Source: Actinoallomurus bryophytorum
GTDB taxonomy: Bacteria > Actinomycetota > Actinomycetes > Streptosporangiales > Streptosporangiaceae
Direction of reading: 5' to 3'
Assembly (NCBI RefSeq): GCF_006716425.1
Contig: NZ_VFOZ01000001.1
Coordinates: forward strand, 3,410,001-3,474,000
DNA length: 64,000 bases
Below the pieces are notes generated by a model. That model was given only the letters and a program-made list of their open reading frames with translations. It was not told the origin of the DNA and searched no databases. Below, piece by piece: positions 7,774-17,363 of this stretch (position 1 is its first letter; every line of letters begins with the position of its first letter). A program made the translations under genes and the position numbers.

Positions 7774-8967
7774 CTAGGCCGGGTCGCGGAGCACCGGGCA
7801 GGACATGCAGCGCGGCCCACCTCTGCCGCTGCCGAGTTCGCTGCCCTGGATCCTGATCACCTCGATGCCCGCGGCCTCCAGCCGGGCGTTGGTCTCGATG
7901 TTGCGTTCGTAGGCGACCGCCAGCCGTGGGCCGACCGCGAGGGTGTTGTTGCCGTCGTCCCACTGCTCGCGCTCGGCGGTGACCGGGTCGAGGCCGGTGT
8001 CGATCACGCTGAGCCGCTCGATCCCCATCGCCTGCGCGGCCGCCTCCAGGAACGGTCGCGCCCGTGAAACACGCAGGTCGCCGTTCTCACACGTGACGGT
8101 ATAGGCGGTCAGGGAGTACGCCAGGGCCGGGTACATGACGATCTTGTCGACGTCGACCATCGTGCAGATCGTGTCGAGGTGCATCGTGGCGCGTTCCTGC
8201 GCGATCGGCACCGCCAGTACGGTGTGCGCCAGGCCTGTCTGGAGCATTCGCCGGGCCAGCCGCTCCACGCCCGCCGGCGTCGTACGCTCGCCGGTGCCGA
8301 TCGCCAGCACACCCGGAGCCAGGATCAGGACGTCGCCGCCCTCGAGGTGCTCCAGGGCCGGTTCGTAGATCGTCTCGGCACCCTCGAACCTCGGGTGGTG
8401 GCGGTAGATCAGACGGGTGAGCGCGGTCTCGCGGCGGCGGGCGGGCATGGCCAGGCTCGTCACCGCGACCCGATCGCCGATCCACACGCTGGAGTCCCGC
8501 GTGAACAGCAGGTTCGGCAGCGGGTCGATGACGAAGTCATGCCGGTCCATGAGCTGGTAGACCAGGCCGCGGCCGGTCTTGAGCTCCTCGTGGGCGAGCC
8601 CGGCCACGAGCACCCGGGTGAGGTCCTCCGGCGTCAGGTCGCCGAGGAAGCTCGCCAAGATCCTGCGAAGCTGGTCACCGAGCCGGAAGTCGTCCAGGAC
8701 GCCGGCGATCGCCTCGTCCCGTGCCGGCTGGTACTCAAGGGTGTCCTGCAGCAGCTCGGTCAGGTAGAGCACCTCGACGTCGTGGTCACGCAGGGCCTGC
8801 GCGAACGCGTCGTGCTCCTGCTGGGCACGTCCGACCCAGGGGATGCCGTCGAAGAGAAGCTGATCGTTGTTACGCGGCGTGAGCCGCTTCAACTCTGCCC
8901 CCGGACGGTGCAGGAGCACGGTCCTGAGGCGGCCGACCTCACTGTCGACACGGTAGGCATGAGTCAC
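7774..8967 (-). CDS. arcA: Arginine deiminase
   Basis: 397 residues, the normal length for the family. It converts L-arginine to citrulline and ammonia in the cytosol. Diagnostic motifs are present: FTRDSS, the EGGD catalytic segment (LEGGDVLIL), [11 protein letters not shown], and the active-site cysteine loop [11 protein letters not shown] near the C-terminus. It starts at GTG 8967. There is no ornithine carbamoyltransferase, carbamate kinase or antiporter nearby, so it is a solitary arcA and cannot form a local ATP-yielding pathway. Confidence 0.96.
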   Translation of the reverse strand: MTHAYRVDSEVGRLRTVLLHRPGAELKRLTPRNNDQLLFDGIPWVGRAQQEHDAFAQALRDHDVEVLYLTELLQDTLEYQPARDEAIAGVLDDFRLGDQLRRILASFLGDLTPEDLTRVLVAGLAHEELKTGRGLVYQLMDRHDFVIDPLPNLLFTRDSSVWIGDRVAVTSLAMPARRRETALTRLIYRHHPRFEGAETIYEPALEHLEGGDVLILAPGVLAIGTGERTTPAGVERLARRMLQTGLAHTVLAVPIAQERATMHLDTICTMVDVDKIVMYPALAYSLTAYTVTCENGDLRVSRARPFLEAAAQAMGIERLSVIDTGLDPVTAEREQWDDGNNTLAVGPRLAVAYERNIETNARLEAAGIEVIRIQGSELGSGRGGPRCMSCPVLRDPA

Positions 8968-9042
8968 ATTTGTGAGCTTAGTCGTCCCTGGTGAAGAGGT
9001 GCTTTCCTCTCAGTCGGTATATTTCCTGGACTTTCCGCCCGA

Positions 9043-9738
9043 TCATGGCAGGAAGATGCCGTACTCCTTGATCTCCGGCGTCAGGTCGGGGTGCAGGTCG
9101 ACGGTGACCACGAGCTCCTCGGCGGAGGTGAAACCGCCGACGTTCTCGCGCATCGAGACGATGCGCTCGGCGATCTCGGGGGTCACACCGGAGAGCGCGG
9201 TCAGGGCGGGCGGCGGCGCGTGGTTGAGGTCGACGAGGCCGCCGTCGTCGTACTCCCGTGGCAGGTCGGGCCGGCCGATCCGTAGCTCGCGGGCGAGCAT
9301 CGGGTCCTCCGCCGCGTGCCGGCGTGCGGCACGGCGCAGGTCACGGCGCAGGGTCGCGGCGGCGATCGCCTCGGCGTTGGAGTTGCCGCGCCAGTGCCTG
9401 ACCACCGGACCGCGCGGGGGCCGCGCCGGTACGGGCGGCAGCGCCGCCGGGCGGCCGTCGAACAGGACGACGCCGTTCGGGGCCACGGTGATGGAGACCC
9501 GCCTCTCACCGCCCGTCGCCCCCATGATCACCCAGACCGGCAGCCATGCCCCGCACGTCAGGACGGTGCCGAGCAGGTGGAGCGGGTGGTTGACCTTGCC
9601 TCCGGTGGCCATCACCGCGTAGTTGTCTACCTGGGACTCGATCCGCCAGCCGAGATGGACCTGGCGCATGATCGCGTTGCCGAGGATCGCCCGCAGGCGA
9701 TCCGGTGGCAGTGGCGGGCCGGACTGGAACGGAATCAT
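9043..9738 (-). CDS. Helix-hairpin-helix protein with membrane-like segment
   Basis: 231 residues. The middle (about 50-75, HLLGTVLTCGAWLPVWVIMGATGG) is a hydrophobic segment, and the C-terminal 65 residues form a ComEA-type helix-hairpin-helix region (VDLNHAPPPALTALSGVTPEIAERIVSMRE...GFTSAEELV). These domains bind DNA non-specifically. The mix of a membrane-like part and an HhH part is widespread in actinomycetes but uncharacterised. ATG 9738 has a strong GAGGGGGAG site. It lies upstream of arcA in the same direction with a 75-bp gap. Confidence 0.78.
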   Translation of the reverse strand: MIPFQSGPPLPPDRLRAILGNAIMRQVHLGWRIESQVDNYAVMATGGKVNHPLHLLGTVLTCGAWLPVWVIMGATGGERRVSITVAPNGVVLFDGRPAALPPVPARPPRGPVVRHWRGNSNAEAIAAATLRRDLRRAARRHAAEDPMLARELRIGRPDLPREYDDGGLVDLNHAPPPALTALSGVTPEIAERIVSMRENVGGFTSAEELVVTVDLHPDLTPEIKEYGIFLP

Positions 9739-9762
9739 GCTCCCCCTCTGGCATCCCGTGGC

Positions 9763-11301
9763 TCAGTGCACCGCGCGCGTCTGATCCTTCCAATACGGCT
9801 CGCGCAGGCCGCGCTTGAGAACCTTTCCGGTCGGGTTACGCGGGATCGCGTCGATCCATTCGACCGAGGTCGGGCACTTGAAGTGCGCCAGCCTGGCGCG
9901 GCAGAAGTCGATCAGCTCCCGCCCGGTGGCCTCCCCGTCCAGGACCACGATGGCCTTGGGTGTCTCGCCCCACTTCTGGTCCGGCACCCCGATCACCGCG
10001 CAGTCGGCCACCGCCGGATGGCTCATCAGGACGTTCTCGACCTCGGCCGGGTAGATGTTCTCGCCACCCGAGATGATCATGTCTTTGACCCGGTCGTGGA
10101 TGAACAGATAGCCGTCCTCGTCGAGGTAGCCGGCGTCACCGGTACGCAGCCAGCCGTCGGGCAGGAGGGTGTCGCGCGTCGCCTGCTCCAGCGACCAGTA
10201 GCCCCGCATGTTCTGTGGCGTGCGGCAGACGATCTCGCCGACCTGACCCGGAGCCAGGTCCGCGCCGCTCGCCGGATCGATGATCTTCAGCTCGGTCGTG
10301 GGGTTCGCGACACCGGCGCTGCGGAGCCGCGGCCCGTCCGGCACGTGATCCTCCGGGGGCAGATAGGTGATCGCGCCCGTCGTCTCCGTCAGCCCGTACA
10401 CCTGCATGAACGCCGTACCCGGGAGTAGCCGCATCGCGCCGACCAGCACCTCGTCACTGATCGGCGAGGCGCCGTACAGCAGGAGCCGCAGGCTGGACAG
10501 GTCGGCCTCGCGTACCTGCGGGATCTGCTGCATGAACAGCAGCAGGACCGGCACCAAGAACACATGCGTGACCCGGTGCGCCTCGATCGCCTTGGCGATC
10601 GCCACCGGGTCGGGCTCCCGCATGATCACACCGGGGATGCCGGCGTAGACGGCGCCGAGCGCGAGCGTGCAGCCCGCGATGTGGTACATCGGCATCGCGA
10701 CCATGTTGATGCTCTCGGGCTTGAGATCCCAGAGCCGGTCGACCATCGGCAGCAGGGCGAAGAAGTTGTCGTGCGTCAGCATGACGCCCTTGGGCAGGCC
10801 CGTCGTGCCGGAGGAGTAGAGCTGGACGAACACCTCGCCCTCGTCCTCTTCGGCCGGTGCGTGCTCGCTCTCCTGGGCGCTCCAGGTGGCGTAGTCCTCG
10901 TACGCGTCCGTGGGGCCGATGACGATCAGGTGCTCGGTGTGTTCGAGGCGGCCGGCGATCTCATCCAGGATGGGCACGAACTCCGCATCGGCGACGAGGA
11001 CCCGCGCCCGTGCGTTGTCGACGATGTAGGCGATCTCGTCGGCCGCGAGCCGGTAGTTGACCGGAACCTGTACGGCACCGGCGCGGGCGGCACCGAACAG
11101 CAGCTCGGCATGGGGGAGGGAGTTTTTGTCGAGGATCGCGACACGATCTCCGGGGCGTACACCCGAGGCGCGCAGTGCGGCCGCCACCTTGTCGACCCGG
11201 CGATCGAACTCCCCGAACGTGACCTGCTCGTCCTGGTAGATGTAGGCGATCCGGTCGGGGGACACGGCCGCGCGCTCTCGGAGCAAGCCGGTGAGATTCA
11301 T
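9763..11301 (-). CDS. Class I acyl-CoA synthetase (AMP-forming)
   Basis: 512 residues of the ANL superfamily: P-loop YSSGTTGLPKGVM, motif MQVYGLTETTG, the adenine/AMP aspartate in LRTGDAGYLDEDGYLFIHDR, a hinge at KDMIISGGENIYPAEVE, and the C-terminal catalytic lysine in PRNPTGKVLKRGLR. It activates a fatty or other carboxylic acid as an acyl-AMP and transfers it to CoA. ATG 11301 begins the conserved N-terminus. Nothing nearby fixes the substrate. Confidence 0.93.
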   Translation of the reverse strand: MNLTGLLRERAAVSPDRIAYIYQDEQVTFGEFDRRVDKVAAALRASGVRPGDRVAILDKNSLPHAELLFGAARAGAVQVPVNYRLAADEIAYIVDNARARVLVADAEFVPILDEIAGRLEHTEHLIVIGPTDAYEDYATWSAQESEHAPAEEDEGEVFVQLYSSGTTGLPKGVMLTHDNFFALLPMVDRLWDLKPESINMVAMPMYHIAGCTLALGAVYAGIPGVIMREPDPVAIAKAIEAHRVTHVFLVPVLLLFMQQIPQVREADLSSLRLLLYGASPISDEVLVGAMRLLPGTAFMQVYGLTETTGAITYLPPEDHVPDGPRLRSAGVANPTTELKIIDPASGADLAPGQVGEIVCRTPQNMRGYWSLEQATRDTLLPDGWLRTGDAGYLDEDGYLFIHDRVKDMIISGGENIYPAEVENVLMSHPAVADCAVIGVPDQKWGETPKAIVVLDGEATGRELIDFCRARLAHFKCPTSVEWIDAIPRNPTGKVLKRGLREPYWKDQTRAVH

Positions 11302-11345
11302 GGCCGAATCATGCGGGTACCCGACATTGCCCGACAAGGCCCTAC

Positions 11346-11516
11346 TTATTTACTTTTGGCCATCCTGCTGATCAGAGTCACGATGATCGCACCGATGACC
11401 GCGAGGAAGCCGACCCAGATCAGGAACTTCAACGCCGAGATGATCATGCCGATCACCATGAAGACCAGCCAGATCGCCAGCAGTATGCCGAGAATGGAGA
11501 GAATCGTCTTACCCAT
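11346..11516 (-). CDS. Small two-helix membrane protein
   Basis: 56 residues: MGKTILSILGILLAIWL, two hydrophobic helices and a basic tail SRMAKSK. Similar tiny hydrophobic proteins are common in streptomycete relatives, without known function. The sequence before ATG 11516 is pyrimidine-rich with no ribosome-binding site, so translation may be leaderless. Confidence 0.6.
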   Translation of the reverse strand: MGKTILSILGILLAIWLVFMVIGMIISALKFLIWVGFLAVIGAIIVTLISRMAKSK

Positions 11517-11613
11517 GAGGGGAGAGTACGCGGTCCGGCATGGTGTCGGCAGCAATTGCGACGCCGCTGAAAGTGTCGGTGCGCGTGCGTGGCTTCGGCG
11601 CGTGGCGTAGGCA

Positions 11614-12246
<633 letters not shown>

Positions 12247-12336
12247 GTCCGGGGATGAGGCCCGCAAGCGACCCTCGTCCGGGGATGAGGCCCGCGAGCG
12301 ATCCTCGTCCGGGGGGTGAGGCCCGCGAGCGACCCC
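12247..12336. repeat. Three 30-bp direct tandem repeats
   Basis: Units 12247-12276, 12277-12306 and 12307-12336 share the core GTCCGGGGATGAGGCCCGC plus AGCGA; copies differ at a few bases. The array separates the two pseudogene remnants. No coding or regulatory meaning is apparent. Confidence 0.9.
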
Positions 12337-12339
12337 GCG

Positions 12340-12513
12340 TACGTCCGACCGATCATGCCGCGACCGCCGTGTCGGTGTGTCGTAGTGGCCTGCGCCACCG
12401 AGCCGTCCGTGGACCCGCTGTCGACGACGATCGCGAGATGGCCGTCCGGCATCCGCTCAAGCGCTCAGAGCAGGGCCCCGGCCTCGTACGGACCGGGAAG
12501 GACAAGGTCGACC
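12340..12513 (-). pseudogene. Remnant of a family 2 glycosyltransferase
   Basis: From ATG 12513 the minus strand reads MVDLVLPGPYEAGALL, then an in-frame TGA, then ALERMPDGHLAIVVDSGSTDGSVAQA. This is the N-terminus of a GT-A fold family 2 glycosyltransferase, with the VVDxGSTDGS nucleotide-sugar motif; the stop falls where homologues have a tryptophan. Only about 55 residues can be recognised before the match fades into the 30-bp repeats, so the gene is both nonsense-mutated and truncated. It would have been transcribed toward the decayed methyltransferase. Confidence 0.7.
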
Positions 12514-13772
12514 ATGCGGGGGGACGTTATGCCAGGTCTGGGCGTGATGACCCTTACGGGGTGATGAAGTGGTGCATGGATTCGACGCCCGGCCGTTCGA
12601 CGGTCTCTTACGGAGTAGTGACGAAGCCCGGGCGACGACCCAGGTCAGCCCTAGGGTCGAGAGGTGGCCAGCTTCCAGGTACCGTCCACGGCCCGCGCCC
12701 GCCGGGCCGCCGCGGCGCCGTCCGCGCATGCCGCGAGCCGCACCCGCGACACGGACGGTCCGAGCACGGCCGAGGTATCCGGTGGAGGCTCGACCGATGT
12801 CTTTGAAAACGAGGTCACGCCTTCACCGGCCAGCGCGGCCGGGGTGGTGGCCTGGGTGGGTGGCGGCGGCCCGGTTTTGGTTTCGCGTCTTGTTGGGTGT
12901 GCCCTGTGGATACCGCGGTGGACAACCTTCAAGGGAACGAAGCCGGCAGCAGGCCCGTCAACCACCGCCGACTCCTCATCCGCCTCCACCATCGCGATCA
13001 CGCGGCGAGCCACAGAAGGCGAAAATCGCAGCCACCGAGCGACGCCTCCAGTCGTCCCGCTACCAATCCCGATATGCCCAGCGACCAGCACTGATGCCCA
13101 TTCCCGCGACGCCACCGCCGGGAATGCCACCCCCATTGCCCCGATCATGCCCACCCTCGCACAGGTGGTCCCCGCCCGCCCAAGGGGGACCGTCCCATTT
13201 CTATCCTCGCGGCCTGTGGATTGGCGGGGCAAGGGGTCCCACAGACTGTGGATAACTTCTGCCTTCCTGTGTGAAACGATCAACGTTGGTGGCGTCTCTT
13301 CGGGGCTTCAGGATGCCTTGCCGGCCGGTTCGACGGTCGGGGAGCCGCTGGTGTTCTCAGGCGTATTCGTGGGCTCCGGGGCAGCCTGGGCCTCCTCGGT
13401 TTCTCCGGTCTGCGCGGCATTTACCGATGCTTTCGCGGACTCTCCGCGCGGCGCTCTGGCGTCCTCGTCGGAAAGTCCCTCGTCGGCAATGCCATCGGCA
13501 TCGGCTTCATACCGACCCGAACATTCAGGCACCGCCTATCGCACGCGGTCGCTACTGTGCGGGTGGCCCCGATCAAACGAGGGTGTGGTCGGGACCATCA
13601 GCGCAGGTCACCAACCGGCCGCGGCAGGTCACGTCTTGCCGTCCGGACGCGTCGCATGCCGGACCCGTCCAGGCGGCGGCGTGCCGCGCGGACCGCTTCG
13701 ACGGCGCGACCCGGTTCGGTCGCGATGGGCCGGCGAGAAGGGCCCGGCCGGGTTCGGATTCGCCGTGGCCGG
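12514..13772. other. Gene-poor interval with DnaA-box-like sequences
   Basis: No frame in these 1.26 kb shows a recognisable protein; long open frames on both strands are low-complexity by-products of high G+C. DnaA-box-like strings are present: TGTGGATAC (12905), GGTGGACAA (12917), TGTGGATTG (13215) and the exact box TGTGGATAA (13247). There is no dnaA/dnaN nearby, so this is not an obvious oriC. Confidence 0.4.
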
Positions 13773-13934
13773 GGCCCGCGCCGACGGTCTGCTTGCTTCG
13801 GCCCGCGCCGACCTCGTGTCGGCTCCGGCCCATGCCGACGGCCTGGTTGCTTCGGCCCGCGCCGACGGTCTGCCCGCTTCGGCCCGTCCCGACCTCCTGT
13901 CGACGTCGGCTCGCGCCGACCTCCTGCCGGGACT
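13773..13934. repeat. Six 27-bp tandem repeats
   Basis: Six imperfect 27-bp units begin at 13773, 13800, 13827, 13854, 13881 and 13908, each starting GGCCCGCGCCGAC or close to it. The plus strand would read as a 9-residue repeat (ARADGLLAS type). No start codon with a ribosome-binding site or known domain supports expression. Confidence 0.85.
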
Positions 13935-14035
13935 GCCCACGTATTTGCAGGGCGGTACGCGTCGATGAACGCCTCAGCGGCTCTACCAAAGCGCGCGGGG
14001 CGGACGCGCGGACAACAAGTAGTGCGGGGACTCGG

Positions 14036-14395
14036 CCCGCTCAGAACAGACTTGTTCAAGGCAGAGCCGCTTAAGACCGGCCCGCTCAAGATAGGCCTGC
14101 TTGGGACGGGCCTGCTCAATGCAGGCCTGTGCACGGCCGGTCGGCTCAAGGCAAGTTCGCTTAAGTCAGGTCGGCTCAAGGCAAGCCCGCTTAGGTCAGG
14201 TCCGCTCAAGGCCGGCCTGTGCACGGCGGCTCCGTTCAAGGCGGGCCCGTTCAAGGCGGCCCTGCGCGGGCCAGGTCCGTTCAGGGAAGGCTCACTCGAG
14301 ACCGGTCCGTTCGAGGCAGGCCGACCCAAGGCAGGCCCGCCCCAGAAAGGCCCATCCAAGGCAGGCAAACCCCAAGCAGGCAAACCCCAAGCACT
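14036..14395. repeat. About 24 degenerate 15-bp tandem repeats
   Basis: Units such as CCGCTCAAGGCAGGC recur every 15 bp for 360 bp, diverging toward the right end (CAAACCCCAAGCAGG). Every frame stays open, giving 5-residue periodicities (PLKAG on the plus strand, ALSGP on the minus strand). This recalls but does not match the A(D/N)LXX pentapeptide-repeat consensus. It ends about 190 bp before the response regulator start. Confidence 0.85.
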
Positions 14396-14581
14396 GGCCC
14401 CCGCCCACACCCCGCCCCATTCCGGAAGGGCGTTCGGCGTCTCGACGGCTACGCACAGTGGCGGACCGCAGTCCCGCCTCCCGTACGCTGCGGGGACAAC
14501 GGCGAACGGCTGCCTCCCGCGGCGCCCTGGCTCAACGTCTCCACAGCACACCGACCCACGACCCGAACTGACGAGGTCGCC

Positions 14582-15280
14582 ATGGTGAACACCGAAACCG
14601 GCCGCATTCTGGTGGTCGACGACGATCCGACCGTTGCCGAGGTCGTGGCCCGGTACCTCATGCGTGACGGGTACGACGTCGACTGCGTCGCGGACGGGCA
14701 CACCGCCCTTCAGATCGCCGCCGAAAGACTCCCCGACCTGGTCGTCCTCGACCTCATGCTGCCCGGTATCGACGGCCTCGAGGTCTGCCGGCGGCTGCGG
14801 GAACGCTGGCCCGTGCCCATCGTCATGCTGACCGCGCTCGGCGAGGAGACCGACCGGCTCGTCGGGCTGGAGACCGGTGCCGACGACTACGTCACCAAAC
14901 CCTTCAGCCCCCGTGAACTGGCACTACGCGTACGGTCCGTCCTCCGCAGGGCGAGAGGCGCGCTGACTCCGACCGGCGGGACGGCCACCGACGGTGACCT
15001 GGTCGTGGACACCGCCGCACACGAGGTACGCCTCGGCGACCAGGAGATCTCCCTCACCGCGCGGGAGTTCGATCTGCTGGCGTTCCTGATGCGGCATCCG
15101 CGGCAGGCGTTCACCCGCGCCGACCTGCTGGAAAAGGTCTGGGGCTGGGAGTTCGGCGACTCCTCGACCGTGACCGTCCACGTACGGCGGCTGCGGGAGA
15201 AGATCGAAGAAGACCCCACCGTTCCCCAGCGGATTCTCACCGTCTGGGGCGTCGGCTACCGATATGAGCCCGTCACATGA
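14582..15280 (+). CDS. OmpR/PhoB-family response regulator
   Basis: 232 residues. The receiver domain (about 8-120) has the acidic pair VVDDD, phospho-acceptor Asp57 in VVLDLMLPG, the conserved Thr in MLTALG and Lys in YVTKPFS. A winged-helix Trans_reg_C domain (about 135-230) follows, with ISLTAREFDLLAFL and VHVRRLREKIE. ATG 14582 follows a GAGG site. The stop overlaps the start of the cognate kinase by 4 bp (ATGA), so the two are translationally coupled. Confidence 0.96.
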   Translation: MVNTETGRILVVDDDPTVAEVVARYLMRDGYDVDCVADGHTALQIAAERLPDLVVLDLMLPGIDGLEVCRRLRERWPVPIVMLTALGEETDRLVGLETGADDYVTKPFSPRELALRVRSVLRRARGALTPTGGTATDGDLVVDTAAHEVRLGDQEISLTAREFDLLAFLMRHPRQAFTRADLLEKVWGWEFGDSSTVTVHVRRLREKIEEDPTVPQRILTVWGVGYRYEPVT

Positions 15281-16404
15281 TCCCTCTCCATGCGTTCGTC
15301 GAGGTCGCCGCATACGCCGCGAGTGCCGCGCTGCTCACCGGAGCCGTCGGCGTCGCGCTGCTGTACGCCCTGCGCGGGCGGTCCATCGCGATCCTGTTGA
15401 CCGTCGTCTCGGCGGCGACCGTTCTCGCGACCGTCACCGGCATCATCGCGATCACGATGAGGATGCTGATCACCGACCACGACCGGTCGGTGACGCTCAC
15501 CGTCACGGCGATCGCGGGCCTGGTCGGGCTCGGGGCCTCCCTGCTGCTCGGCCACCGGCTGATCGCCGCCAGCCGTTCCCTGCTCGACGCCGTACGGCGT
15601 GCCGGGGACAGCGGGCGCTTCGTGCCGCCGGAAAAGACGCTTCCGGCCGAGCTGAACGAGCTCGCCACCGAGCTTTCCACCGCGTACGAACGCCTGGAGG
15701 CGGCCCACGCGCGCGAACGTGCCCTGGAGACCAGCCGCCGCGAGCTCGTCGCCTGGGTCAGCCACGACCTGCGTACGCCCCTGGCCGGCCTGCGCGCCAT
15801 GGCCGAGGCGCTCGAGGACGAGGTGGTCACCGATGCCGAGACCGTGCACCGCTACCACTCCCAGATCCGCGCCGAGGCCGACCGCCTGGCCGCGATGGTG
15901 GACGACCTGTTCGAACTCTCCCGCATCCACGCGGGCGCGCTGCGGCTCTCCCGGCAGCGGGTCGGCCTCGGTGAGCTCGTCTCCGAGGCCGTCGCTGGCA
16001 CCGAACCTCTCGCCCGCGCCAAGGGCGTACGGCTCAGTGGCCTCGCCCAGGGTGTGCTTCCCGTCGAGGTCGACGCCGCGGAGCTCGGCCGCGCCCTTCG
16101 CAACCTCGTCGTGAACGCCATCCGTCATACCCCGCAGGACGGAGGCGTCGAGATCATCGCCGGGGTCGAACACGGCATGGCGTGCGTCACCGTCTCCGAC
16201 GCGTGCGGCGGGATCCCGGATGAGGACCTGCCGCGCCTGTTCGACGTGGCGTTCCGGGGCGAGACCGCGCGTACGCCGGGTGGTGGCGCGGGCCTCGGGC
16301 TCGCCATCGCGCGCGGCATCGTCGAGGCCCATGCGGGCGAGATCGGGGTCTCGAACGCCGGTGAGGGTTGCCGCTTCGTCGTACGCCTCCCTCTCGGCGC
16401 CTGA
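15277..16404 (+). CDS. Membrane sensor histidine kinase, partner of the regulator at 14582
   Basis: 375 residues. Two or three hydrophobic segments lie in the first 95 residues, with almost no extracytoplasmic domain. A linker, the H-box WVSHDLRTPLA (phospho-acceptor His163), N-box LRNLVVNAIRHT, G1 DACGGIP and G2 GGGAGLGLAIARGI follow. The short sensor region suggests it senses membrane state or a partner protein. It ends 3 bp before a convergent gene. Confidence 0.95.
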   Translation: MIPLHAFVEVAAYAASAALLTGAVGVALLYALRGRSIAILLTVVSAATVLATVTGIIAITMRMLITDHDRSVTLTVTAIAGLVGLGASLLLGHRLIAASRSLLDAVRRAGDSGRFVPPEKTLPAELNELATELSTAYERLEAAHARERALETSRRELVAWVSHDLRTPLAGLRAMAEALEDEVVTDAETVHRYHSQIRAEADRLAAMVDDLFELSRIHAGALRLSRQRVGLGELVSEAVAGTEPLARAKGVRLSGLAQGVLPVEVDAAELGRALRNLVVNAIRHTPQDGGVEIIAGVEHGMACVTVSDACGGIPDEDLPRLFDVAFRGETARTPGGGAGLGLAIARGIVEAHAGEIGVSNAGEGCRFVVRLPLGA

Positions 16405-16407
16405 TCG

Positions 16408-16902
16408 TCAACCGGCCCCGGGGCGCGGCGCCCAGACCAGGTGCTCGATGAGCCGGCCGGCGCCGAGAGAGGCGACCCGGCCGGTCGGCACGAATCCGGC
16501 ACGCCGGTAGAGCCGCCGCGCCCGATCGTTGTCCACACCGGTCCAGACCTGCAGGCGCGAGCAGCCCAGGCCGTCCGCGTGCGTACGTAGCCGGTCCAGC
16601 AGGAGCCGGCCCAGGCCGCCGCCCTGCAGCGGCGGATCGACGAAGAGCATGGAGAGGTGACACAGCCCGGGGATCGGCGAACCGCCCGGCGAAAGGCCGG
16701 GCTCGGCCAGCAGCATTCCCCGTACGCGCCCCTCCACGACCGCGACGATCACGAGAGCGCCGGGTTCGGCGAGCTTGACGCGTACCCGGTCGACGCGCTC
16801 GGGGCCGGGCGGGCGGCCACGGGCGATGTTGGCCGCCCGCCACACCGAGACGGCCGCGTCATGATCCTCGGCACCCGCGACACGGGTCGACGCCGGACTC
16901 AT
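16408..16902 (-). CDS. GNAT-family N-acetyltransferase
   Basis: 164 residues with the GNAT core: a beta-4 strand HLSMLFVDPPLQGGGLGRLLLDRL containing the acetyl-CoA pyrophosphate loop, and a C-terminal NDRARRLYRRAGFVPTGRV. It transfers an acetyl group from acetyl-CoA to an unknown amine. ATG 16902 starts the conserved region. It is divergent from the YunG-like gene (27 bp apart). Confidence 0.88.
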   Translation of the reverse strand: MSPASTRVAGAEDHDAAVSVWRAANIARGRPPGPERVDRVRVKLAEPGALVIVAVVEGRVRGMLLAEPGLSPGGSPIPGLCHLSMLFVDPPLQGGGLGRLLLDRLRTHADGLGCSRLQVWTGVDNDRARRLYRRAGFVPTGRVASLGAGRLIEHLVWAPRPGAG

Positions 16903-16929
16903 GGGGCAACACTCCCGAGGAGAACGTCG

Positions 16930-17361
16930 GTGCCCACCGGCATGATGGCCGCCGTGACCCCCTGGACACTCGATCGTATCGACAAGGCGCTGCGCGCCTC
17001 CTGGGCCGCCGACACGTGCTCCCCCGACGACGTGGCCAGAGCCCCCTGGCATCCGGACAACCCCGCCTGGGGGCACTGCGACGTCACCGCTCTCGTCGTG
17101 AACGACCTCTTCGGCGGCGACCTCATGCTCGGCGAGGTGCACGCCGCCGATGGAGTCCGGCACGGATTCCACTACTGGAACCTCCTGCCCAGCGGCGCCG
17201 AGATCGACCTGACGTTCGAGCAGTTCCGGGAGGGACAGCGGGTCACCGGCGCGCGCGTCGTCAAGCGCCCGCCTGGGCCGCTGCCGCGGCGCCGGGAGGA
17301 GTACGAGCTCCTCCACGAACGCGTCGCGGCACACCTCGGAGGCCCGCTACCGGCTCACTGA
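16930..17361 (+). CDS. YunG-like small protein
   Basis: 143 residues. The pattern ASWAADTCSPDD, PWHPDNPAWGHCDVTALVVNDLFGGDL, HGFHYWNLL and EIDLTFEQF is that of the YunG family. The Cys-Asp and His residues resemble a papain-like arrangement, but activity is unproven. GTG 16930 has a GAGGAG site 7 nt upstream. It ends 2 bp before the convergent epoxide hydrolase. Confidence 0.75.
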   Translation: MPTGMMAAVTPWTLDRIDKALRASWAADTCSPDDVARAPWHPDNPAWGHCDVTALVVNDLFGGDLMLGEVHAADGVRHGFHYWNLLPSGAEIDLTFEQFREGQRVTGARVVKRPPGPLPRRREEYELLHERVAAHLGGPLPAH

Positions 17362-17363
17362 CA

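Noticed and set aside
9316-11610. Long plus-strand frames opposite the helix-hairpin-helix and acyl-CoA synthetase genes
   Set aside because: Antisense shadows with skewed composition.
12905-13255. A chromosomal replication origin
   Set aside because: No dnaA, dnaN or gyrase genes, too few boxes and no A+T-rich unwinding element.
13598-14701. Minus-strand pentapeptide-like repeat protein
   Set aside because: Residue pattern does not fit A(D/N)LXX, and it overlaps the response regulator start; periodicity comes from 15-bp DNA repeat.
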